Notes: generated from the sequence alone by a model not told the origin. A stretch of DNA of 48,789 nt from Anaerolineae bacterium (GCA_025055255.1 JANWYI010000016.1:19195-67983); one strand, 5' to 3'; positions 7,887 through 16,477 are shown, counted from the stretch's first letter. Translations and numbers: made by a program.

Positions 7887-9800
7887 TCATCCAAGTGGTG
7901 CAGCAGTGCGCGTAACTGTGGCAGTTGGTCTGTATGCTGGCGTGAAATCAGGTGTCAGCGTGTGCGTAATTGCTTGAGATGGCGTGGCAGTGTGCGTTGG
8001 CGTAGGCAGCGCCGCACCATCAAGCGTCCAGACAGTGAATTTCTCGTAGCGCGTCACAGCTCCCGATTTCTCATTGTCAGGATAGAAGCCTGTGCCAACC
8101 CCCACGAAACCTGCTCTCTGGTAGTGCGAGACATCTAGCTCAGCGATCAGCTCGCCGTTAACGAACAGTACAGCTACCTCGCCTTGCACTATAAGGCGTA
8201 CCCAGATGCTGCTGTCTGGTTCAACAGTCAAATTCTTTATAGAGCCGCTGTTGATAGTCTCAACCATCCAGTTGCCTGCGCTATCAGGATAGCCGTGCAA
8301 CAGTGCGTAGCTCTTGCTGTGAGAAATGACCAGACGATACTGACCGCGCTCTGTGTCTCGAAAGAAGAAACCATGTGACCAAGCATGACCAGCATACGGG
8401 ACGTAGAAACGCGCCTCGATCACGCTATCGCGCAGGCGTGAATTTCCGAAATAGCGCCTTTCTACAAGCCCGTCATGTGGATTATGGACGAGTACACCGT
8501 TTATCGGACCGACAAACAACCTAGCTCCCAGAGGTAGTGACGTATCTGCAACAGGCGTACGTGCGGCTGCGCTTGTTGCAGTTGCAGTCAGCGTGTGGAC
8601 AAGTACAGCAGAAGTAGCCCCAGCAAAAACGTCTGTTTGTGCAGCTATGGCAGGCGGTAAAGTCGGCTTAGGCGACGTAGGCGTCAAAGTTGCTACATCA
8701 GTTGCTGCGCTCATGCCAATGACAGGGGACGGCGTGAAAGTCTGAGACAATAGTCTCGGTGAGATTGCACGGCTGACCAGAAGGATAGCGCCACTGAGAA
8801 GCACAGCAACAACGATGACTATCCCTGAAACGCGCGGTAGAGCAGCGTGTTGCCGCTGTACCTTACGCGACGTGGCTGTTGGGCTGTCAGACGTCGCCTC
8901 AGTGCTGACTGCTTCCTTGCTTAGCGGCTGAGCAACTTGTCGTGTAACGTTAACGTCCACACCAACAGGCGTCTTGCCGCTCAGCGCCTCACGGAAAGCC
9001 TTTGCGAAGGCACTTGCACTCTGAAAGCGTTCCTCAGGCGCTTTTGCCATGCCTTTCAGCAAGACTTGCTCAAGGCTTTGTGGCAGCTCAGGTCGTTTTG
9101 AGTGCAAAGATGGTGGCTTGTCATACAAGTGCTGATATATCAAGGCGAACAGTGTATCGCCTGCAAAGGGCAACTCGCCTGTGAGCAACTCATACGCCAT
9201 GACTGCCATCGCGTAGATGTCAGTACGTCCATCTACACTTTGTCCCTGCCACTGCTCTGGCGCCATGTAGCTTGGTGTTCCCATAGCTGTACCAGTGCTG
9301 GTCATGCGCATCAGCTCATCAGAGATACGCGCAATTCCGAAGTCAGTCAGAATCGCGTTACCGTCTTGATCGAGCAGAATGTTCTGTGGCTTTAGGTCAC
9401 GATGCACAATGCCGCGCGCATGGGCATGATCGAGCGCCTTACCGATCTGATCGAGGTACGTCGCTACTTCCTCAGCGTCCAGCCTGCCGCGCGCTCTTAA
9501 ATGTGCAGCAAGACTACCACCAGCGACAAGCTCCATCACTAGGTACAGTAAGTCCTTTTGGCTGCCGAAATCGAAGAGCTTGAGGATATGTGGATGACTG
9601 AGCGAGGCAACTGTCTTTGCCTCTCGCTCAAAGCGCTTAATGAAATCAGGACTCTGTGTCAGCCTTGTCTCAATGACTTTAATGGCTACATCGCGCTCAA
9701 CACTGGCTTGCCGTCCCCGATAGACCGTTGCTGTGCTGCCTTCGCCAAGCACGCCTGTGATCAGGTATTGCCCAAGTTGCTGCCCGACTAAGTCTGTCAT
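7887..9800 (-). CDS. Transmembrane Ser/Thr protein kinase with beta-sandwich-like ectodomain
   Basis: This PknB-type kinase has 637 residues from the chosen start. The catalytic core is complete: glycine loop LGEGSTATVYRG, Lys41, HRDLKPQN (133-140), DFG (153-155) and APE (180-182). A linker leads to one membrane helix (about 325-345), a Thr/Pro-rich stalk, then an extracytoplasmic region (about 435-600). That region contains the segments HGFFFRDTERGQYRL and WVRLIVQGEVAVLFVNGEL, which resemble concanavalin-like or DUF1080-type sandwiches. A second Thr/Pro-rich tail ends the protein. ATG at 9800 was preferred to an upstream alternative because GAGGCG lies before it and MTDLVGQQLGQY is a typical kinase N-terminus. 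The ligand is unknown. No phosphatase gene is adjacent. Confidence 0.93.
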   Translation of the reverse strand: MTDLVGQQLGQYLITGVLGEGSTATVYRGRQASVERDVAIKVIETRLTQSPDFIKRFEREAKTVASLSHPHILKLFDFGSQKDLLYLVMELVAGGSLAAHLRARGRLDAEEVATYLDQIGKALDHAHARGIVHRDLKPQNILLDQDGNAILTDFGIARISDELMRMTSTGTAMGTPSYMAPEQWQGQSVDGRTDIYAMAVMAYELLTGELPFAGDTLFALIYQHLYDKPPSLHSKRPELPQSLEQVLLKGMAKAPEERFQSASAFAKAFREALSGKTPVGVDVNVTRQVAQPLSKEAVSTEATSDSPTATSRKVQRQHAALPRVSGIVIVVAVLLSGAILLVSRAISPRLLSQTFTPSPVIGMSAATDVATLTPTSPKPTLPPAIAAQTDVFAGATSAVLVHTLTATATSAAARTPVADTSLPLGARLFVGPINGVLVHNPHDGLVERRYFGNSRLRDSVIEARFYVPYAGHAWSHGFFFRDTERGQYRLVISHSKSYALLHGYPDSAGNWMVETINSGSIKNLTVEPDSSIWVRLIVQGEVAVLFVNGELIAELDVSHYQRAGFVGVGTGFYPDNEKSGAVTRYEKFTVWTLDGAALPTPTHTATPSQAITHTLTPDFTPAYRPTATVTRTAAPLG

Positions 9801-9835
9801 TGCGTTGCGCCTCGTTCGCACTACACAATGGCATA

Positions 9836-9865
9836 AGCATACCATAAAGCGCTAGAAGACGGCAA
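9836..9865 (-). promoter_or_regulatory. Candidate promoter of the Ser/Thr kinase gene
   Basis: On the minus strand, TTGCCG (9860-9865) is separated by 18 bases from TATGCT (9836-9841). It lies about 35 bases upstream of the kinase ATG, which fits a sigma-70-type promoter of moderate quality. Confidence 0.4.
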
Positions 9866-9949
9866 AAGACTAAAGACTAGAGCAGGTCGAGTAGCTCCGA
9901 CCTACAAGGTATCTCTTTTGATAGAGGCAAATGGTGCCTATCTGTTGCA

Positions 9950-10193
9950 CTAGCGTACGCTCCAAATGCGCACTGCGCTACTCTCTGCGACAGTGGCAAC
10001 ATAGTGTCCGTCAGGTACCAAGCCGCACAGATATCGCTTTGAAAGTTCCAAGCAACCTGCCTGTCAGCAACATCGAGTTGACGGAAGTTTTTTCCGTCAA
10101 CTAACCACACTGCAGCGATAGCTCTGCTTAAACGGATTGCTTGGAGACGTTCAGTGTAGCACGAAGTGTGTAAGCGCAATAACTTGCACAATG
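9950..10193 (-). pseudogene. Remnant of a WD40-repeat gene, frameshifted
   Basis: On the minus strand, one frame reads VWLVDGKNFRQLDVADRQVA, and a neighbouring frame continues with GLVPDGHYVATVAESSAVRI before a stop at 9950-9952. Joined by a frameshift near 10020-10035, these match the end of one WD40 blade and most of the next: a D-G-x-Y-V-A-T-V core and a terminal R-I-W. No intact gene spans the region. It lies directly upstream of a kinase gene on the same strand, and WD40 repeats often accompany such kinases. I infer a decayed gene end; the homology is judged by eye and could be coincidental. Confidence 0.35.
10077..10101. repeat. Perfect 10-bp inverted repeat (hairpin)
   Basis: GTTGACGGAA (10077-10086) pairs perfectly with TTCCGTCAAC (10092-10101) across a 5-base loop. 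It lies inside the WD40 remnant, about 95 bases beyond the rlmD stop. It could act as an rlmD 3' hairpin, but no T-tract follows on the minus strand. Confidence 0.5.
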
Positions 10194-11462
10194 CTAGGTG
10201 CGCACGAGTACTGCTAGACACTCAATGTGGTAGGTTTGTGGGAACATGTCGAGCGGCTGGACAACTTGCAACGTATAGCCTTTAGCGAGCAGACGCTTAG
10301 CATCTCTGGCAAGCGTGGCAGGATCGCATGAAACGTACACAATTTTGGCAGGCGCAAGCGCACTCAAAGCGTCGAGAGCAGACGCTTCCATGCCGCTGCG
10401 CGGCGGATCGAGCACCACAGCGTCAAAGCGCTCTTCTAGCTCTGGCAAGACGTCTTCCACTAAGCCTTCGATCAGCGTGACGTTGGTCAGGTCGTGCAGG
10501 TTAGCATCAGCATCGTCCACAGCTGTTGGCGAGCCTTCGATAGCAGTCACAGTCGCGGCGCGCTCAGCCAGAAATGCTGTGAAAAAGCCAACGCCGCTGT
10601 ACAAATCCAGCACATTCTCAGTGCCTTGTAAGGCGAGGTACTCAAGCACTAGGTCTACTAGCTGCTCAGCAATTGGCAAGTTGACTTGGAAAAAACTGCC
10701 CGCTGTGACCTGAAAAGTGCGTCCTTTGATAGTGTAATGAACCTTGCCTGTGCCGATGAGCGCCTGCGGATACTCATCTTCCGAGAGAAAGCTGACTGAG
10801 AGCGGCAAATCTAGCTCAATGGCAGGCGGCATGTCGTCTACGGTACTGAGCGCAATCAGACGATCATCGCTCTCTGTGCCGACTTGCAGCCGAACGCGCG
10901 ATAGGATGTTGCCGTCAAGCATTTGCAGGTCGAGCCGCTCTAACAAGTCTTGCAATTCAGGGCGGATGATGTGACACTCTTGAATTGGCACGATCTGCTG
11001 GTCATCTGTGCCGACAAAGCCAATCTGTCCATCAGGCGTCACATGCAAGGTGACGTGCGTGCGATATTGCCATGGATTTGGGCTAGGAATAGTCGGCAGG
11101 ACAGGCGGCTCAGCGATGCCGCCGATGCGCGTTAGCTGATCAGCCACGATCTGCTGCTTGAAGAGAAGCTGTGCATCATAATCAATGTGTTGCCAGTGGC
11201 AGCCGCCGCAGCGCTTCGGTCCGAAGTGCGGGCAGCGTGGCAAGACGCGCGCCTCTGAGGCTTCTAATAACGTCACGCCTTCAGCGTAAGCGAAGCGTCC
11301 TTTGTCTTGTGTAATGCGCGCTAGAATGCGCTCACCGGGAATGGCATATGGCACAAAAATGGCGCGTCCTTCATAGCGACCAATTGCGCTGCCGCCATGC
11401 GCCATTGTGGTAAGCTCTAGTTCAACTAAGTCATCCGACTGTTCAGCATGTGTCTCGGTCAT
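10194..11462 (-). CDS. rlmD: 23S rRNA (uracil-5-)-methyltransferase, RlmD/RumA type
   Basis: This SAM-dependent 5-methyluridine methyltransferase has 422 residues. A TRAM domain comes first (about 9-68). An iron-sulfur cysteine set follows at Cys77, Cys85 and Cys88 (RCPHF, KRCGGCHW). The C-terminal methyltransferase domain has motif I LDLYSGVGFFTAFLAE, the DPPRSGM loop, catalytic Cys379 in VYVSCDPATLARD, and the base Glu414 in HIEC. RlmD versus the related RlmCD or TrmA cannot be fully settled by eye, but the cluster and TRAM domain favour the RlmD/RlmCD group. AGGAAG lies 8 bases before the ATG. The start codon overlaps the start of the divergent gene at 11461. Confidence 0.92.
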   Translation of the reverse strand: MTETHAEQSDDLVELELTTMAHGGSAIGRYEGRAIFVPYAIPGERILARITQDKGRFAYAEGVTLLEASEARVLPRCPHFGPKRCGGCHWQHIDYDAQLLFKQQIVADQLTRIGGIAEPPVLPTIPSPNPWQYRTHVTLHVTPDGQIGFVGTDDQQIVPIQECHIIRPELQDLLERLDLQMLDGNILSRVRLQVGTESDDRLIALSTVDDMPPAIELDLPLSVSFLSEDEYPQALIGTGKVHYTIKGRTFQVTAGSFFQVNLPIAEQLVDLVLEYLALQGTENVLDLYSGVGFFTAFLAERAATVTAIEGSPTAVDDADANLHDLTNVTLIEGLVEDVLPELEERFDAVVLDPPRSGMEASALDALSALAPAKIVYVSCDPATLARDAKRLLAKGYTLQVVQPLDMFPQTYHIECLAVLVRT

Positions 11463-12036
11463 GACCGATCTTCCTAGTCCGACGCAAGTTTTGACCTTTT
11501 CTCATCCGCGACCGTACATGCGGCGCGCGCTCACGCGGTTGACGGCGCTTGGTCTGGTCGCGTGCAGCGCTGCTATCATCGTGCAACTGATCCTTGCATT
11601 CCTGATCAGTGCGCTCGGACTTCTATTCTTGCTCAGCGCGCTCTTCACAGCGACCTTGCTCATCCCGCTGCTCCTGCAGACCGTGTTACATCCAGAGATC
11701 AGGCTGAGCGCTAACGGCATCTGGTTGCGCCCAATGCTCTGGCGTGAGCAGTTTGTGCCGCGCCGTGCCTTGCTGCGCTGTGTGCGCCATCCGCTCATCC
11801 CTGAAAGTGAGACCAATGCTGCGCTAGAGCGTTGGCTGTTCGGCAAAAAACATCGCCGACGTGAAGGCTACGCCGTGATTGTAGCACGCGACGCGCTACC
11901 GCCGCTTTACCGTTTACTAGCACGCCTTGCCAATGCGCCTGATGCCGCAGCTTTTGCCATTTCTAGCACGACACATCGGAATTATGACCAACTGTGTGCT
12001 GCTATCGCCGCCTTGCTCGCCTGCTCGACGGACTAG
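11461..12036 (+). CDS. Two-helix membrane protein with PH-like cytoplasmic domain
   Basis: This 191-residue protein of unknown function has two adjacent membrane helices (about 25-75). The following soluble domain, IRLSANGIWLRPMLWREQFV then ALLRCVRHPLIP, looks like the strands of a bacterial PH-like (bPH) fold; that is an inference. ATG at 11461 shares the palindrome CATG with the divergent rlmD start and has no ribosome site. ATG at 11518 is an alternative that would keep both helices. Its 3' end overlaps the convergent glycosyltransferase gene by 35 bases. Confidence 0.7.
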   Translation: MTDLPSPTQVLTFSHPRPYMRRALTRLTALGLVACSAAIIVQLILAFLISALGLLFLLSALFTATLLIPLLLQTVLHPEIRLSANGIWLRPMLWREQFVPRRALLRCVRHPLIPESETNAALERWLFGKKHRRREGYAVIVARDALPPLYRLLARLANAPDAAAFAISSTTHRNYDQLCAAIAALLACSTD

Positions 12037-13273
12037 GCGCTGTCATATCCTCGCTGCCGATCAGTGAAAGATAGGTGTCGGTCAGCAACATTGCGCTGCG
12101 CGCCCAAGAGTGACGCTCAACTACCCAGTTGCGCCCGTGATGACTCAAGCGTGCCGCCTCGTCCGGATCGTCCAGCAGACGTAGCACAGCGTCGGCGAAG
12201 GCGCGCGGCGTGTCAACAATCCGCATATGCCGTCCGTCTTGGGCGCCTAGACCTTCTGCGCCTAGCGATGTGCTGACCACAGGACAGCCGCACGCGAGTG
12301 CCTCTAGCAACTTGAAGCGCGTGCCGCTGCCGCTGCGCAGCGGACAGACAAACAAACCTGCGCGGCTCAAAAACGGGCGTGTGTCCTCTACTAAGCCCTG
12401 TACTCGCAAGCCGTTGCGCGGATCAGCGGCTAACCGTAGCAAAGCAGGCGTTGGATCCTTGCCTAGCAAGGTGAGCGTGAAATTCGGACGTTTGGCGCGG
12501 ATGAGCGGCATGATCTCGCGCATAAAGTAGATGACAGCGTCTTCATTGGGAAAATACTTGTAGTCGCCCATGAAAATAGCGCTGTCAGGATCGCGGCGGA
12601 TGTTACTTGGTTTGAAATAATCCACATCCACGCCATTCGGCGAGAGAACAGTCGGCACGCCGGGTGCAGCGCGCTTAACAATCTGTGCATCCACCTCGGA
12701 CATCACGCCGACTAGCGTCGCCGCGCTCCAAGCCTGTGGCTCAAAGAAGCGCATTTTGAGCGCCTCAAGCGCGATAGCTGGTCGCTGATAGAGTGGGGCG
12801 ACGCGCGCATAACGCCACCATGCCAGATATTCAATCGCGGGCTCGGAGAGAAAGACTGGCACAGGCAAGTCAGGCGGCAAATTTTGCAGCATGTAGAACG
12901 ACTCGACGTGGATTAGGTCGAACAGGCGCACGCGCAGCAGACGCTTGACGGTCTCGCGGAACTCAGCTGAGGTGTACAGGCGCATCGTGATCGGCTTGAT
13001 CGAAGTTAAGCTGAGCATGGCTGCGCGCAGCTTGTTTGGACTAGACGGGCGGCTGATCACGACTAGATCACAGAGCGCCTGCAATGGACTCAGGTCAAAA
13101 GTGCGCTCTTCAGGACGTCCAAAGCAGACCACTGTGAAGGCGAAATCGCGTGTCAGGCGCTTGAGCAAATTGTAGGTGCGTGAGCGTCCACCGCTGACAG
13201 GCGGATAAGGCAGGTATGGCGTCAGCATCAGGACGCGCGGGCGGGAAGCGCTCAGAACAGCTGCTCCTTCCAC
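12002..13273 (-). CDS. GT4-family glycosyltransferase
   Basis: This 423-residue GT-B fold glycosyltransferase opens with VLMLTPYLPYPPVSGGRSRT, the acceptor-side glycine loop. The C-terminal donor domain has IFMGDYKYFPNEDAV, VQGLVEDTRPFLSRAGLFVC, and SGSGTRFKLLEALACGCPVV, which contains the retaining E-x7-E-type motif. It resembles the family found in exopolysaccharide loci that transfers hexoses from NDP-sugars; donor and acceptor are unknown. The annotated start is GTG at 13273. AAGGAG lies just inside this reading frame, so translation may begin a few codons later. It overlaps the convergent gene ending at 12036. Confidence 0.88.
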   Translation of the reverse strand: MEGAAVLSASRPRVLMLTPYLPYPPVSGGRSRTYNLLKRLTRDFAFTVVCFGRPEERTFDLSPLQALCDLVVISRPSSPNKLRAAMLSLTSIKPITMRLYTSAEFRETVKRLLRVRLFDLIHVESFYMLQNLPPDLPVPVFLSEPAIEYLAWWRYARVAPLYQRPAIALEALKMRFFEPQAWSAATLVGVMSEVDAQIVKRAAPGVPTVLSPNGVDVDYFKPSNIRRDPDSAIFMGDYKYFPNEDAVIYFMREIMPLIRAKRPNFTLTLLGKDPTPALLRLAADPRNGLRVQGLVEDTRPFLSRAGLFVCPLRSGSGTRFKLLEALACGCPVVSTSLGAEGLGAQDGRHMRIVDTPRAFADAVLRLLDDPDEAARLSHHGRNWVVERHSWARSAMLLTDTYLSLIGSEDMTAPSPSSRRARRR

Positions 13274-13415
13274 ACAATAGCTTTGCGCTACACAATCGCT
13301 TCGCAGTTAATTGTGGCGCAGCCTGAACATTTGGTCAAGGCTTGTACGCTGCAGAGCATGTCTGGGTTTGCAGGCGATTTAGGCAGCTACGGTATACTAG
13401 ACTGAAAGTTGACCC

Positions 13416-13444
13416 TTGCGCTGCTATGCAGTCTTTGCTATAGT
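13416..13444 (+). promoter_or_regulatory. tRNA-Asp promoter
   Basis: TTGCGC (13416-13421), a 17-base spacer and TATAGT (13439-13444), with TGC directly before the -10. Transcription would start about 10 bases upstream of the tRNA. Confidence 0.6.
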
Positions 13445-13461
13445 TGAACTAGTCAAGCGAC

Positions 13462-13534
13462 GGCCCCGTAGTGTAGCGGTTAACACGCCGGCCTGTCAAG
13501 CCGGAGATCGCGGGTTCGAACCCCGTCGGGGTCG
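13462..13534 (+). tRNA. tRNA-Asp (GTC anticodon)
   Basis: All arms fold. The acceptor stem GGCCCCG pairs with CGGGGTC (one G-T pair), with discriminator G. The D stem is GTGT/ACAC with GGTTA in the loop. The anticodon stem CCGGC/GCCGG encloses CTGTCAA with anticodon GTC. The T arm is GCGGG-TTCGAAC-CCCGT. CCA is not encoded. It stands alone, with a promoter in front and a hairpin about 20 bases behind. Confidence 0.97.
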
Positions 13535-13556
13535 CTGAAGTGTTGTACTCAACGTA

Positions 13557-13589
13557 AGAGAGCGTCTAACCTATTGGCAGACGCTCTCT
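13557..13589 (+). terminator. Strong hairpin after tRNA-Asp, probable terminator
   Basis: AGAGAGCGTCT (13557-13567) pairs perfectly over 11 bp with AGACGCTCTCT (13579-13589) across an 11-base loop. It is placed between the tRNA and the convergent hydrolase gene. The downstream T-run is poor, so it may act as a processing or Rho-assisted signal rather than a classical terminator. Confidence 0.5.
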
Positions 13590-13662
13590 GACTTTGGATA
13601 CGTGCCTTAAAGAGCAGACTCAACGCCTGCAAAACGCTGTGCGCCTTGTGCGTAGCAACCTG

Positions 13663-14541
13663 TCAAGCCTCTCTGGACAGATACTGGTCAAACCACGCTA
13701 CCATGCGTTGCCTGAAGGCTTCTGACGCTACTTGCGCAGCCTGATGGTGCGCAGCGCCTTCGACCTGCCAGACAACTACCTGTGAGCTGCAGCGCGCAGC
13801 AAGCTCCGTTATCTCGGTCGCGCTGATCAAGTCATCATGTGTACCATGAATCAGCAAGATCGGCGCACGAATATGCTCGATCCAGCGGATTGCGTCCGTC
13901 TGATCCATCCTGCCGCGCGTAATCGCTGCAGCGAGTGCTAGCGCCCATGCTGCAAGTAGCCAGCCGAGCGGAAATGGCACGCTGTAGCGCCGCAAGCGCC
14001 GCGCTAGAGTCCGCTTCAGGCGCACAACTGTCCCTTCTGCCACAATTGCAGCGATCCGATCTGAGATCGCCGCTGCAATAATCGCCGTTGTAGCGCCCAA
14101 GCTGAAGCCCAGCACGCCAACTTGTAAAATGCCACGCTCAGCTAAAAAGTCTAGCGCTCCCAGCAGATCGTCTTTCTCATACATACCAAAGGTGACGTGC
14201 TGTCCCTCTGAGCGCCCGTGCGCGCGGAAATCGAACATCAACACATTGAAGCCTGCAGCGTGCAGAGTCTGCGCATGCGGCAGCTCGCGCTCACGGCTGC
14301 CTTCGCGTCCATGACAAATGACCACAGTCCGCTTCGTAAGTTGTGGCGCAGGAATCCACCAGCCGTCAAGGCGCAAGCCGTCACGGCTGTGAAATTGGAC
14401 TGGCTCGTATGGCAAGCCGTAGCGCTCAGGTGAATCAGCTGGGCTAGGCGGCACAGGACGTATCAAGACACGCGCTGTAAAATAGGCGCACAGAAAAAAG
14501 CTGAGTATGGCTAAGCTGGAAAGCGCGCAGAGCCAGCTCAA
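13663..14541 (-). CDS. Membrane-anchored alpha/beta hydrolase
   Basis: This 292-residue alpha/beta hydrolase has an N-terminal hydrophobic anchor (about 5-27). The oxyanion region is VVICHGREGS, the nucleophile Ser147 is in GVLGFSLGA, the acid Asp is in LIHGTHDDL (236/237), and the His is in EGAAHH (265/266). The layout resembles bacterial serine hydrolases of the YqkD/BEM46-like group; the substrate is unknown. A second hydrophobic stretch (about 190-208) may form part of the cap. The start appears to be TTG with AGG close upstream, 6 bases after the stop of the lipoprotein gene, so the two are probably cotranscribed. Confidence 0.85.
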   Translation of the reverse strand: MSWLCALSSLAILSFFLCAYFTARVLIRPVPPSPADSPERYGLPYEPVQFHSRDGLRLDGWWIPAPQLTKRTVVICHGREGSRERELPHAQTLHAAGFNVLMFDFRAHGRSEGQHVTFGMYEKDDLLGALDFLAERGILQVGVLGFSLGATTAIIAAAISDRIAAIVAEGTVVRLKRTLARRLRRYSVPFPLGWLLAAWALALAAAITRGRMDQTDAIRWIEHIRAPILLIHGTHDDLISATEITELAARCSSQVVVWQVEGAAHHQAAQVASEAFRQRMVAWFDQYLSREA

Positions 14542-14547
14542 GGTCGC

Positions 14548-15759
14548 CTACTTTGGCGGCAGAATCTCTGTGATCTCGACGCGGAGCAGCTTATCGCCAG
14601 GCGGCGGATTCGGATAGCGGAGCGGATCAGACGGGTCACGTTTGGTTAAGCGGCGCAGCACGTCCATGCCACGCCGTACTCTGCCAAAAATGGTGTACTG
14701 TTTGTTGAACCCTTCCTGCGGCTGTGGCGCCAGCGTGATGAAGAATTGCGAACTCGCGCTGTTCGGCACGCCGCGCTGATTCGCCATTGCCACCATGCCT
14801 TCACGGTCAAAGAGCAAGCCATTGTCATGCTCATCAACGATGAAATAGCCCGCTGTGCCTCTGCCGCTGCCGCTCGGATCGCCTGTCTGCACGATGTCAT
14901 CGGTCACAAGGTGAAAGGTGATGTTGTCATACCAGCCTTGCCGCGCCAAAAAGACAAAGTTGTTCACAGCAACAGGCGCGGCGCGTGTGAACAGCTCAAT
15001 CTCGACCTCGCCTTTCTCAGTGTAGAGCGTGGCAAGGTACTGCGCGTCGAGATTAATTTGCAGCGCAGGCTGCTTGGCGAATTGGCGCTGGCGCAGCAAG
15101 ATCAGACGCGCCATGTCGCCAATAGCGCGCTCGTCCAGCAAGCCACTATATGGTTGACCTTGCATAAATAGCGCAGGTGCGCCGCGCAAGCCGCGTTGAC
15201 GTGCCTCTTCAATAGCGCGGTTGATCACAGGCGCGTAGGTCTGTGCATCAAGCGCGGTCTCGAAGGCGACAAGGTCTGCAATGCCAACGCGACGTGCGTA
15301 CTCAGGCAGTGCATCGCGGAACTGCTCAGGCGTCAGCGAGCGCCATGCGGCTTGCTCAGCGAAGAGCAGGTCGTGCAGTTGCCAGAAAACGCCTTGCGCT
15401 GCAGCCGCCTCTAGCGCTTGCGCCGCGAGGAAGGCTTTATCGTTTTGCGGCTGCGGAAAATGCCGCCATGTCAGGCGGATTTGCTCAGGATATTCAGTAT
15501 AGAGCCGCAGCAAGGCGCGCGCGACGATTAGACACGGCTCGCATTGAAGGTCGCCGTAGTGAACAATGTGCAAGTAGGCGTCCGCCTTGCCCAAGTCATG
15601 ATCAGCGCTGCCGCGATCAGGCGTCGGCGTGCGCGGCGGCAAGGTGACAATTACAGTCGGCGGCCTGATTGGCGTCGCCGTTGGTGATGGCACGGTTGTA
15701 CACGCGCTCAGCACTAGCGCGATGCACAGATAGGCTAAGAACTGCCTACGCTCTGCCAT
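14548..15759 (-). CDS. Lipoprotein fusing a DsbA-like thioredoxin domain to a cyclophilin
   Basis: This protein has 403 residues from ATG 15759. A lipoprotein signal ends in LVLSAC (Cys20). After a Pro/Thr linker comes a DsbA-like thioredoxin domain (about 58-220) with redox motif CEPC (Cys73/Cys76) and cap-helix residues. The C-terminal cyclophilin peptidyl-prolyl isomerase domain (about 235-400) includes FHLVTDDIVQTGDPSGSGRG, SASSQFFITLAPQP and YTIFGRVRRG. It would fold extracytoplasmic proteins, joining disulfide or thiol chemistry to proline isomerisation. A start 7 codons upstream is possible, but ATG 15759 gives a standard signal peptide. It overlaps the end of the SDR gene by 14 bases. 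Confidence 0.9.
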   Translation of the reverse strand: MAERRQFLAYLCIALVLSACTTVPSPTATPIRPPTVIVTLPPRTPTPDRGSADHDLGKADAYLHIVHYGDLQCEPCLIVARALLRLYTEYPEQIRLTWRHFPQPQNDKAFLAAQALEAAAAQGVFWQLHDLLFAEQAAWRSLTPEQFRDALPEYARRVGIADLVAFETALDAQTYAPVINRAIEEARQRGLRGAPALFMQGQPYSGLLDERAIGDMARLILLRQRQFAKQPALQINLDAQYLATLYTEKGEVEIELFTRAAPVAVNNFVFLARQGWYDNITFHLVTDDIVQTGDPSGSGRGTAGYFIVDEHDNGLLFDREGMVAMANQRGVPNSASSQFFITLAPQPQEGFNKQYTIFGRVRRGMDVLRRLTKRDPSDPLRYPNPPPGDKLLRVEITEILPPK

Positions 15760-16477
15760 AGACAGGAATTGCTGCGCCACTGATATCGCGCGCGCTGTCC
15801 GAGATTAGGAAAAGGATGACCTCTGCAATGGACTCAGGCGTGACCCACTTGCTATGGTCAGCGTTCGGATCGCTCATGCGATTCTGAGGCGTGTCAATCA
15901 CACTAGGCAAAATCGCATTGACGGTAATGCCATACTGAAGTAACTCAGCCGCCATGCTCTCAGTCAAGCGCAGCACAGCTGCTTTGCTGGCACTGTAGCC
16001 CGAAATTGTCGGCACGCCGCTGAGCGCTGCGCGCGCGCTGATGTTGACGATACGTCCGCCTGCTTGACGCGCCACCATGTGCCGCGCTACTGCTGCGCTG
16101 AGCAAAAACGCCGTCTTAGCGTTAATATTCATCATGAAGTCCCAAATTTCTTCGTCCATCTCGTGGACAGGACCGCCAGCGCGAAAACCGCCTGCTATGT
16201 TGACGAGGATGTCTACTTTGCCGTAGTGTGCTACCACGCGGCTGACAAACTCATCAATAGCAGCGCGTTTCTGTGTCAAATCAAGAGCGCCGATTAAGGC
16301 TTGCTCAGGGTCGAGGTTCGCCTCGCGCAAACGCTGACGCAAAGTGTCCTCGCGCAGGTCTACCAATGCCAATCGAATGTTCGCAGCGTGAAACAGCCGC
16401 GTCACAGCGATGCCCAGATTGCCGCCTGCGCCGCTGATCACGGCTACCTTGCCTGCCAGTTCAGGGTAAATCGCCAT
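15746..16477 (-). CDS. Short-chain dehydrogenase/reductase
   Basis: This classical SDR has 243 residues. The cofactor loop is SGAGGNLG (15-22), NIAGG stabilises the core (Asn93/94), and the catalytic set is Asn119, Ser147, Tyr161 and Lys165 (YSASK). Asp40 after the second strand favours NAD(H) over NADP(H). The substrate is unknown, and the family includes 3-oxoacyl and sugar reductases. The C-terminal GAAIPVYGRA matches the usual SDR ending. It leads a three-gene minus-strand run with the DsbA-cyclophilin lipoprotein and the hydrolase. An extended -10 lies 42-50 bases before its ATG. Confidence 0.9.
   Translation of the reverse strand: MAIYPELAGKVAVISGAGGNLGIAVTRLFHAANIRLALVDLREDTLRQRLREANLDPEQALIGALDLTQKRAAIDEFVSRVVAHYGKVDILVNIAGGFRAGGPVHEMDEEIWDFMMNINAKTAFLLSAAVARHMVARQAGGRIVNISARAALSGVPTISGYSASKAAVLRLTESMAAELLQYGITVNAILPSVIDTPQNRMSDPNADHSKWVTPESIAEVILFLISDSARDISGAAIPVYGRA

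Noticed and set aside
9877-10221. Minus-strand 114-codon frame as an intact gene
   Set aside because: It overlaps the rlmD end, has no ribosome site, and its WD40-like sequence switches to another frame, so a remnant is more likely.
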